From an uncultured Prevotella sp. (GTDB taxonomy: Bacteria; Bacteroidota; Bacteroidia; Bacteroidales; Bacteroidaceae), in contig CAKPYB010000077.1 in NCBI GenBank assembly GCA_934202525.1, positions 1 to 5,005 of the forward strand: DNA of 5,005 nt, written 5' to 3'. The notes below the pieces were generated by a model. The model was not told where the DNA came from, did no database searches, and saw only the letters and a list, made by a program, of their open reading frames with translations. Numbering within the stretch: the stretch's first letter is position 1; each line of letters starts with the position of its first letter. This document shows, in pieces, positions 1 to 4,399 of the stretch. Made by a program: the position numbers and the translations under genes.

Positions 1-441
1 GGCCGTTATGCCATCGTAGAATTCGTATATGACAAGGATCACCAAAGCAAGATTTACATCGACGATGAATATACGGGTGAAGACGGAAAGACTCATTTCA
101 AATATCCTGACGTATTGCCAAACACCCGCGAGGTGATAGAAAAACGCTGTGCCAGCAACTTCTATGTATCAGAGACCATGGCATGTTCAGACAAAGGTCC
201 GAAACTTTCGAACCACGGCAAAACCCGCTATGACATGATGGAATTCGTCATCAAGCAGAACAGTAACCAGTTGTCAGAGGAAGGAGCCATGAATCTGCTC
301 AATGGTGTGAGTCAGGCAGAAACTCCAGGCAATCCTACCAGCCATACCCAATGGTCGGTGGTATACAATCTCTCCCAGCGCAAGGCAACCGTCTGCGTGA
401 ACAGAGATTACAAGAACAAGTTTACGTTCTATGCAAAATAA
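1..441 (+). CDS. Linear amide C-N hydrolase, choloylglycine hydrolase / C45-like family (C-terminal part)
   Basis: The reading frame is open from base 1 to the TAA at 439-441, so the 5' part lies outside the window; 146 residues are visible, somewhat under half of the usual length of about 330-360. The family cleaves non-peptide amide bonds (bile-salt conjugates, penicillin V, acyl-amino acids) with an N-terminal cysteine nucleophile, which would be in the missing part. The C-terminus carries the characteristic strand pair TQWSVVYNL (residues 116-124) followed by TVCVNRDY (129-136), preceded by a SEEGAMNLLNGVSQ helix (93-106) and a glycine-rich RYD segment near residue 75. An internal TTG at 115 could be mistaken for a start, but conserved sequence continues upstream of it. 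The substrate cannot be told from this fragment. Any signal peptide would also be outside the window. It is the only plus-strand gene here and converges on the small-gene pair at 533-1097. Confidence 0.8.
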   Translation, partial: GRYAIVEFVYDKDHQSKIYIDDEYTGEDGKTHFKYPDVLPNTREVIEKRCASNFYVSETMACSDKGPKLSNHGKTRYDMMEFVIKQNSNQLSEEGAMNLLNGVSQAETPGNPTSHTQWSVVYNLSQRKATVCVNRDYKNKFTFYAK

Positions 442-485
442 TACATTTTATGCAAAAGAAGATTTTGCCGAGAAATAATATAAAA

Positions 486-536
486 ATAGGTCTAGCTACA
501 CCGCGCTAAGCGGGGTCGCTAGACCTATCTTCTTAT
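486..536 (-). terminator. Palindromic hairpin terminator, copy 1 of a repeated element (bidirectional)
   Basis: An 11-bp outer stem pairs 486-496 with 518-528. An asymmetric internal loop (497-499 against C517) leads to a second stem, 500-506 with 510-516, which contains one G-G mismatch (503/513) and a 3-base loop. Read on the minus strand the hairpin starts five bases after the stop codon of the 533-751 gene and is followed by TTTTATATTAT, a good intrinsic-terminator tail. Read on the plus strand the tail is CTTCTTATAG, weaker but pyrimidine-rich, so it may also end the hydrolase transcript. A near-identical copy lies at 2677-2727. Confidence 0.75.
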
Positions 537-751
537 AGTTCTTTCTTCAGTTCATTATACAAGTCCACAGGACCTAAATGCCAATATTTGGTACTTTCTG
601 TAGACAGCTTTTTATATAGTTGTGAATGATATATACGATTGATGGCATCTGTAAGACTTATACCCTTGTCTTGCGAGAGCCAAGGAGCAAGCCATCCAAT
701 CTTCAATGGCAACAACATATAAAGATTATCTTGTGTTATTTTTGCACTCAT
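533..751 (-). CDS. Small hypothetical protein, 72 aa, second gene of a toxin-antitoxin-like pair
   Basis: A complete small ORF runs from ATG at 751 to TAA at 533-535. No signal peptide or clear membrane segment is seen, though the stretch LYMLLPLKIGWLAPWL near residues 10-25 is hydrophobic. The remainder, with GISLTDAINRIYHS then LYKKLSTESTKYWHLGP, looks like a compact all-helical domain. I recall similar 70-80 residue Bacteroidales proteins with the pattern 'S-LY-LE-E-TK-WHL-P', always unnamed; this is memory, not a search. It lies 49 bases downstream of the 801-1097 gene on the same strand and probably shares its promoter. The stop codon abuts a strong terminator hairpin. Low G+C like its partner suggests acquisition. 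A toxin or immunity role is inferred only from size and pairing. Confidence 0.65.
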   Translation of the reverse strand: MSAKITQDNLYMLLPLKIGWLAPWLSQDKGISLTDAINRIYHSQLYKKLSTESTKYWHLGPVDLYNELKKEL

Positions 752-800
752 AACTGTATGATTTCTGATTCAACAAATTTAATGGCAAGCAGTGACCATT

Positions 801-1097
801 CTATTTCCATCCTCGTTCCGCTTTTATACGACTCATTAATTCTGAATGGGAAATGGTATTACCATTTTCATGATCCTTTAATGCCATCTCCACACTAGCT
901 GCCAAGGCTTCACGAGGAATCTCGTTCACAAAAGCTTCTATCTCATCAGACTCAGGAACGACATAAGGATTTACCTTATCCATTGTTGTATAAAGCAATG
1001 TGATAAGCTCATTCTTGTCATCGTCACTCCAGTTTTTCACTTCATTCCAAACAGGAGTCGATGTTATATTGCTATAATCTGATAGTTTCATAATCAT
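801..1097 (-). CDS. Small hypothetical protein, possible antitoxin-like first gene of a pair
   Basis: This is a 98-residue acidic protein from ATG at 1097 (or 96 residues from ATG at 1091), ending at TAG 801-803. Further upstream the frame opens at TTG 1148, but that codon falls inside the -33 box of a well-formed promoter (1119-1149), so the long version cannot be translated from this transcript. Visible features are an N-terminal PVWNEVKNWSDDDKNELITLLY segment (two short stretches of helix), an acidic middle (ESDEIEAFVNEIP) and a C-terminal helix ending ISHSELMSRIKAERGWK. The tryptophan-ended tail and overall layout remind me of RelB-like antitoxins of Bacteroidetes, but the downstream gene is not a recognisable RelE/ParE toxin. 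Region 961-1020 has only 19 G/C in 60, well below the conserved neighbours. A regulatory or antitoxin role is inference. Confidence 0.65.
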   Translation of the reverse strand: MIMKLSDYSNITSTPVWNEVKNWSDDDKNELITLLYTTMDKVNPYVVPESDEIEAFVNEIPREALAASVEMALKDHENGNTISHSELMSRIKAERGWK

Positions 1098-1118
1098 CTC
1101 TATTTTAAAACCTTTCTG

Positions 1119-1149
1119 CAAAAATACGGTAATTATCTGATAATTCAAA
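1119..1149 (-). promoter_or_regulatory. Bacteroidetes-type promoter for the 1097-533 gene pair
   Basis: On the minus strand TTTG (1149-1146), a 19-base spacer and TATTTTTG (1126-1119) match the Bacteroidetes consensus TTTG-N19-21-TAnnTTTG exactly. Transcription should begin near 1110-1115, leaving a leader of about 15-20 bases before ATG 1097. This placement decides the start codon of the downstream gene. Confidence 0.75.
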
Positions 1150-1219
1150 GAATATTCGAAATTTTAACACAAAAATGTATCACAAAGTATTTGCTTAACA
1201 GAAGAGGACAAACAAAGAA

Positions 1220-1258
1220 TGGCGAAACCAGCAGACTGTCAGCCTACTCATTTCGCCA
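1220..1258 (-). terminator. Hairpin downstream of the purF stub; possible weak or relic terminator
   Basis: A perfect 8-bp stem pairs TGGCGAAA (1220-1227) with TTTCGCCA (1251-1258) around a 23-base loop. On the minus strand it is followed by TTCTTTGTTTG, a broken T-rich tail. It lies 34 bases beyond the stop codon of the purF stub, where the original terminator of that gene would be expected. The large loop makes it weaker than the other terminators here. Confidence 0.4.
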
Positions 1259-1291
1259 CTTACATATTTATTTATCTCGCAAAAAGATGAA

Positions 1292-1384
1292 TTAGTCTTC
1301 ATCAGCAAACTCATTCAGAGTATATGCACTGCTGCCATCGAAACAATGGGTACATACCCGGCACTTTGGAAGACCGATAGCCTC
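1292..1384 (-). pseudogene. purF 3'-end stub (direct repeat of 2752-2844)
   Basis: These 93 bases align without gaps to the last 30 codons plus stop of the purF-like gene at 2752-4191, with 88 identities. The five differences (1340, 1343, 1346, 1359, 1379) are all transitions; four are synonymous and one changes Gln458 to Arg. The cysteine motif CxxCxxCFDG and the acidic C-terminus are intact. Similarity ends exactly at the stop codon on one side and at the first base of the Glu450 codon on the other. The frame remains open upstream for 25 unrelated codons, to a TAA at 1460-1462, but there is no start codon or promoter, so it is not a working gene. The mostly silent divergence says this piece evolved for a while as functional purF, in this or another strain, before becoming a remnant. 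Confidence 0.9.
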
Positions 1385-1452
1385 AAAAGGCGAAGATGTA
1401 AAGATTTCACCCGGATGAAGAACTAGGCTACTTTTCCAACGTTCGGGGCAGA

Positions 1453-1896
1453 TTAAAATTTATGCACCCCATCACAAAGCATGGCAAGTTCTTTTTGGAA
1501 AAAATCTATATCAGGAGAAACATCATCGGCAGTCTGCAATCTTCCATCAATTGATAAAAAGATTCCAGCATGTAACGGTAATCGCTTGCTTGGTTTTGGC
1601 AATAGCTCCACCCTTCTGTTGTTAAATTCATAATCCAGGTTTCGAACATCCAAAACATTTAAAAATGTAAATCCATATCGAGAGTCTCCTTTCGTTCTAG
1701 GACGAAAAACAGCTGATACAGAATCTAATTGATCTGCATTATATCTTAATACTGAAATATAGTCTTCAGCACCACTCTTCAACTTTTCAAGTTTAAAAGC
1801 CTTCGGCGAAACACGCCCTTTATAGATATGAGAAGGCGAGAACAGGATTCTTGCAACCTTTTCATCGTCTGCTATTTCAGAAATCAGTTTATCCAT
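1453..1896 (-). CDS. Hypothetical protein, 147 aa, second gene of an uncharacterised two-gene module
   Basis: A complete ORF runs from ATG 1896 to TAA 1453-1455. No signal peptide or membrane segment is visible, so it is probably a soluble cytoplasmic protein. Segments that look conserved in character are ARILFSPSHIYKGRVSPKAF (residues 15-34), EDYISVLRY (44-52), a basic FRPRTKG stretch (64-70), and LPLHAGIFLS (106-115) with a histidine that could be functional. I do not recognise a named domain. The start overlaps the end of the upstream gene by eight bases, which argues for translational coupling and a common function. A/T-rich composition and position inside the purF repeat unit suggest horizontal acquisition. 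Possible roles (toxin, nuclease-like effector, phage defence) are guesses from the two-gene cassette layout; nothing in the sequence proves one. Confidence 0.75.
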   Translation of the reverse strand: MDKLISEIADDEKVARILFSPSHIYKGRVSPKAFKLEKLKSGAEDYISVLRYNADQLDSVSAVFRPRTKGDSRYGFTFLNVLDVRNLDYEFNNRRVELLPKPSKRLPLHAGIFLSIDGRLQTADDVSPDIDFFQKELAMLCDGVHKF

Positions 1897-2431
1897 GAGC
1901 TTTTTCTAATAATGACAATACTTCCTTTTCATCCAACTTATCAAAACTGAATTTTGACAAATGACCATCCCGTTTGATAAATGCTACAACCTGATGATTG
2001 GTTATAGTAACACCTGCTATATTATTGTCTTCCGTGTAATCTAAATATATACAACCTCGTGCATCAGGAAAAGCTACCCAATTTTGCAGACTAGTATCAG
2101 TAGCAAGCAGAATAATTCGCTTCACAAAATCCACGATATTTCTTGAGAGGGCAAGACTACCTTCACCATCCCAACCATCTGGAAGCTTTGACAATTCATC
2201 TAAACGATTCAAAAGTTCTTTCTTTACTGAAGATTGTAAAGTTTGCTTTTGACTTGACAAGAAAACCAAACAACTATACAAAGCATTCTGATCTGTTGTA
2301 GCATACACCGCATCCATCACATTATGGCGCAAGGTAACAATATCCGTATCAGGAGTAATACGGACTGCCATGGAATCAGAAACTATACTTGTTTTTTCTT
2401 CCGGTAATTTATATGGCTTTACTTCACTCAT
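1889..2431 (-). CDS. Hypothetical protein with LPDGWDGEGS motif, 180 aa, first gene of the two-gene module
   Basis: A complete ORF runs from ATG 2431 to TAA 1889-1891, with a matching promoter 30 bases upstream. The N-terminal 35 residues are polar and probably flexible. A helical segment (ALYSCLVFLSSQKQTLQSSV, about 50-69) leads into LDELSKLPDGWDGEGSLALS (77-96). I recall the motif 'L-LP-GWDG-G---S' from a widespread group of unnamed small proteins, usually next to a second small gene. After it come strands around GCIYLDYTED (125-134) and GVTITNHQVVAFIKRDG (139-155). There is no membrane segment or catalytic motif I can name. It overlaps the 1453-1896 gene by eight bases, so the two are surely co-translated. 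In such cassettes the first gene may be the neutralising or sensing partner; that is inference. Confidence 0.75.
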   Translation of the reverse strand: MSEVKPYKLPEEKTSIVSDSMAVRITPDTDIVTLRHNVMDAVYATTDQNALYSCLVFLSSQKQTLQSSVKKELLNRLDELSKLPDGWDGEGSLALSRNIVDFVKRIILLATDTSLQNWVAFPDARGCIYLDYTEDNNIAGVTITNHQVVAFIKRDGHLSKFSFDKLDEKEVLSLLEKAHG

Positions 2432-2460
2432 ACTTTTTTCTTTTTACTAAACATGTACTG

Positions 2461-2492
2461 CAAAGATACGTTGCTTTTTCGTAACTACCAAA
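2461..2492 (-). promoter_or_regulatory. Bacteroidetes-type promoter for the 2431-1453 operon
   Basis: On the minus strand TTTG (2492-2489), a 20-base spacer and TATCTTTG (2468-2461) fit the TTTG-N19-21-TAnnTTTG consensus perfectly. Transcription would start near 2452-2456, giving an A-rich leader of roughly 20-25 bases before ATG 2431. The operon therefore has its own promoter and does not depend on readthrough from purF. Confidence 0.8.
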
Positions 2493-2589
2493 TTTTTCGA
2501 GAAGAAAACAATATAAACCACATTATTTTCCGATTCTGTCTGTATTCGTATCATATCACAAGTGATTGAAAGCTATATATTTAGCCCTC

Positions 2590-2631
2590 ACGCTTCCTAC
2601 CCAGAAGCGTTACATGACAGTTGTGACAGTT
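2590..2631. repeat. Small hairpin plus tandem TGACAGTT repeat in the intergenic gap
   Basis: The 2432-2751 gap has no gene. Besides the promoter (2461-2492) and terminator (2677-2727) it holds a 7-bp perfect stem (2590-2596 with 2604-2610, 7-base loop) immediately followed by two copies of TGACAGTT (2615-2622 and 2624-2631, period 9). Reading plus, the hairpin and repeats lead into TTTATTT. They lie 98 bases or more upstream of the operon's -33 box. They could be a protein-binding site or a scar of a mobile element; no function can be assigned. Confidence 0.4.
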
Positions 2632-2676
2632 TTATTTCGCAGGGGGTATTACGATATCATATAAAAGGAAAATAAA

Positions 2677-2727
2677 ATAGGTCTAGCAACACCGCGTTTC
2701 ACGGGGTCACTAGACCTATCTTCTTAT
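2677..2727 (-). terminator. Palindromic hairpin terminator, copy 2 of the repeated element, after purF
   Basis: A 10-bp outer stem pairs 2677-2686 with 2710-2719; an inner stem pairs 2691-2697 with 2701-2707, with a G-G mismatch at 2694/2704 and a TTC loop. On the minus strand it begins 32 bases after the purF-like stop codon and is followed by TTTATTTTCC, so it should end that transcript. It differs from copy 1 (486-536) at six of 51 positions; one pair of changes is compensatory (C-G at 506/510, T-A at 2697/2701). Confidence 0.75.
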
Positions 2728-2751
2728 CTATCAAGAACTTATATTCTTATT

Positions 2752-2844
2752 TTAGTCTTCATCAGCAAACTCATTCAGAGTATATGCACTGCTGCCATCA
2801 AAGCAGTGGGTACATACCTGGCACTTTGGAAGACCGATGGCCTC
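2752..2844 (-). repeat. Intact copy of the 93-bp purF 3'-end direct repeat
   Basis: This is the functional end of the purF-like gene (Glu450 to stop), repeated in the same orientation at 1292-1384 with 88/93 identities. It encodes the C-terminal CxxCxxCFDG Fe-S motif and the acidic tail. If the intervening DNA entered by recombination at this gene end, this copy may be the one brought in by the newcomer and the stub the original resident. Confidence 0.9.
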
Positions 2845-4191
2845 TACCAGCTGCTCGATGGTGTTGAACTTCAGGGATGTCAAGCCCAACTGGCTGGCAA
2901 TCTCATCTACCATCTTCTGATACTCAGGAGAACCGGTGGTAGCGTATTTCTCAAGATTCTTGTTGGCATCGCCCTCAAACTTCTCGATGATGCGGCGGGT
3001 AATCAGCTCCATATCACTCTTTGAAGAAGTGAAGTTGATGAACGGACAACCATATACCAATGGAGGACATGCAATACGCATATGGCACTCCTTCAAGCCT
3101 GCCTGGTCGAAAAGCACCTTCACATTGTCGCGAAGCTGGGTACCACGAACAATACTGTCATCGCAGAATAATACTCGCTTGCCCTTCAGCATCGCCTTGT
3201 TAGGAATCAGCTTCATCTTGGCTACCAGTGAACGCATGCTCTGGTTGCTAGGAGTAAAACTGCGAGGCCATGTAGGAGTATACTTGGCAATACAACGCTG
3301 GTAAGGCACACCCTTGCCGGCAGCATAACCCATCGCCATACCCGTACCCGAATCAGGAATACCGCTGCAGCAGTCTACCTCCACATCATCGGTCTTGGCG
3401 AGATTAAAGCCGTTGGTAAAACGCGCCTCCTCTACATTCTTGCCCTCGTAGGTAGATGTAGGGAATCCGTAGTAAACCCAGAGGAAAGAGCAAACCTGCA
3501 TCTTCTTGTTGGCAGGTCGGATCTGCTCCATGCCATCAGCTTTAATCTTCACGATTTCGCCTGGTCCTACCTCATATTCTGTTTCATAATCAAGGTTAGG
3601 GAACGAGGTGGTTTCGCTGGAAGCCGCATAGGCACCTTCCTTCTTGCCGATGATGATTGGAGTACGTCCCCAACTGTCACGCGCACAGATAATGCCATCC
3701 TCGGTAAGGATCATCATGGTGCAGGAACCTTTGATGTGATGGAAAACGTTTTCGATACCTTCTCTGAAGGTTTTACCCTGAATAATAAGCAGAGCCACCA
3801 ACTCAGTAGGATTGGTACTACCCGAAGACATCTCTGCAAAGTGCATGTTCTTTTCGAGCAGAAGCTGAGTAAGTTCATCCTTGTTTACTATCTTAGCTAC
3901 AGTGCAAATGGCAAAGCGGCCAAGATGAGAGTTCATGATGAGTGGCTGGGCATCTGTATCGCTAATCACGCCGATGCCCGATGTAGCTCCTTCAAACTTG
4001 TTGAGTGTAGGTTCAAACTTCGTTCTGAAGTATGAACTTTCCAGATTGTGGATAGAGCGCACGAAGCCCTTCTCACTACTGTAGGTTGCCAAACCGCCCC
4101 GGCGTGTGCCGAGATGTGAGTTGTAATCTGTGCCGTAAAAGAGATCAGCGACACAGCTTTTCTTGGAAATAGTTCCGAAAATGCCTCCCAT
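2752..4191 (-). CDS. purF: Amidophosphoribosyltransferase-like protein (PurF family) with degenerate glutaminase domain
   Basis: PurF makes 5-phosphoribosylamine from PRPP and glutamine, the first step of purine synthesis. This 479-residue protein has the normal two-domain order. The C-terminal phosphoribosyltransferase half is intact: IPDSGTG (278-284), KYTPTWPRSFTPSNQ (303-317) and the PRPP loop DDSIVRGT (344-351). Four cysteines match the Fe-S ligands of Bacillus-type PurF (C234, C382, C460, C463), with an extra C457. The N-terminal Ntn domain keeps its fold landmarks (GGIFG, AQPL, ARDSWGRTP at 170-178) but not its catalytic ones. The nucleophilic Cys of CGI is Gly2, the RYST segment is missing (GIGVISD, 72-78), and the HNGN oxyanion segment reads CTVAKIVN (96-103). 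Glutamine hydrolysis is therefore doubtful; it may use free ammonia, a partner, or have a changed role. ATG 4191 is chosen because a promoter at 4231-4262 excludes the longer frame from 4290. Confidence 0.88.
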   Translation of the reverse strand: MGGIFGTISKKSCVADLFYGTDYNSHLGTRRGGLATYSSEKGFVRSIHNLESSYFRTKFEPTLNKFEGATSGIGVISDTDAQPLIMNSHLGRFAICTVAKIVNKDELTQLLLEKNMHFAEMSSGSTNPTELVALLIIQGKTFREGIENVFHHIKGSCTMMILTEDGIICARDSWGRTPIIIGKKEGAYAASSETTSFPNLDYETEYEVGPGEIVKIKADGMEQIRPANKKMQVCSFLWVYYGFPTSTYEGKNVEEARFTNGFNLAKTDDVEVDCCSGIPDSGTGMAMGYAAGKGVPYQRCIAKYTPTWPRSFTPSNQSMRSLVAKMKLIPNKAMLKGKRVLFCDDSIVRGTQLRDNVKVLFDQAGLKECHMRIACPPLVYGCPFINFTSSKSDMELITRRIIEKFEGDANKNLEKYATTGSPEYQKMVDEIASQLGLTSLKFNTIEQLVEAIGLPKCQVCTHCFDGSSAYTLNEFADED

Positions 4192-4230
4192 AAGAGTATA
4201 ATTATATGTTATAATTTTGTAATATGGGTG

Positions 4231-4262
4231 CAAAGGTAAATAAAAATCAGAAAATATGCAAG
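4231..4262 (-). promoter_or_regulatory. Bacteroidetes-type promoter for the purF-like gene
   Basis: On the minus strand CTTG (4262-4259), a 20-base spacer and TACCTTTG (4238-4231) match the Bacteroidetes pattern with one mismatch in the -33 box. Transcription would start near 4222-4226, leaving a leader of roughly 30-35 bases before ATG 4191. The leader contains an A/T-only palindrome (4200-4206 with 4210-4216) too weak to call a regulator. Confidence 0.7.
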
Positions 4263-4340
4263 TCTTTTTGCTTTTTTTCTGTAAAAACATGATAATGAGG
4301 GTAACTTGCTACCCTATTTCGAGAAGAATAAACGGCTACT

Positions 4341-4377
4341 GAAACGAAAAGCGCTCCGGCAATAATTACCGGAGCGC
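4341..4377 (-). terminator. Intrinsic terminator of the phosphohexomutase gene
   Basis: A perfect 9-bp G/C-rich stem (4351-4359 with 4369-4377) closes a 9-base loop. On the minus strand it lies 22 bases beyond the stop at 4400 and is followed by TTTTCGTTTC. It separates this gene from the purF-like transcript, which has its own promoter. Confidence 0.85.
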
Positions 4378-4399
4378 CATGATATGATTTCCTATGAAA

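Larger units (their letters stand above)
1385..2751. mobile_element. Candidate insertion bounded by purF 3'-end direct repeats
   Basis: Between the stub (1292-1384) and the intact purF end (2752-2844) lie 1,367 bases holding one two-gene operon, its promoter and a terminator. Counting one repeat copy, the unit is 1,460 bp. The contents are A/T-rich (20 G/C in 60 at 1921-1980) compared with purF (31 in 60 at 3361-3420). The arrangement resembles an element that integrates into the 3' end of a gene, restores that end from its own DNA, and leaves the displaced end at its far boundary. No integrase or transposase is encoded inside, so it may be a deletion product, a passenger moved in trans, or a homologous-recombination product. 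The boundaries are inferred from the repeat alone. Confidence 0.4.

Noticed and set aside
115..441. TTG at 115 as the start of a 108-aa protein
   Set aside because: The frame is open back to base 1 and the upstream 38 codons continue hydrolase-like sequence, so the gene simply begins outside the window.
774..781. TAAATTTG on the minus strand as a separate promoter for the 533-751 gene
   Set aside because: It matches TAnnTTTG but has no TTTG-like box 19-21 bases upstream; one chance match in A/T-rich DNA is not enough.
626..898. Plus-strand open frame across the small gene pair
   Set aside because: It is antisense to two better-supported genes, spans their boundary, and its protein has no recognisable features.
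2555..2566. ATCAC-AA-GTGAT palindrome as an operator
   Set aside because: Arms of five bases with a 2-base centre are expected by chance in this much sequence and it lies over 60 bases upstream of the -33 box.
2590..2631. CRISPR array
   Set aside because: Only two 8-base repeats with a 1-base gap; there are no spacers and no cas genes.
1292..2844. Insertion sequence or transposon with transposase
   Set aside because: No transposase or integrase frame, no terminal inverted repeats at the ends of the segment, and no short target duplication other than the purF-derived repeat itself.
2806..4154. Several open frames of 60-120 codons on both strands within the purF-like gene
   Set aside because: All are shadows of the PurF frame, which shows continuous family motifs from 4191 to 2752.
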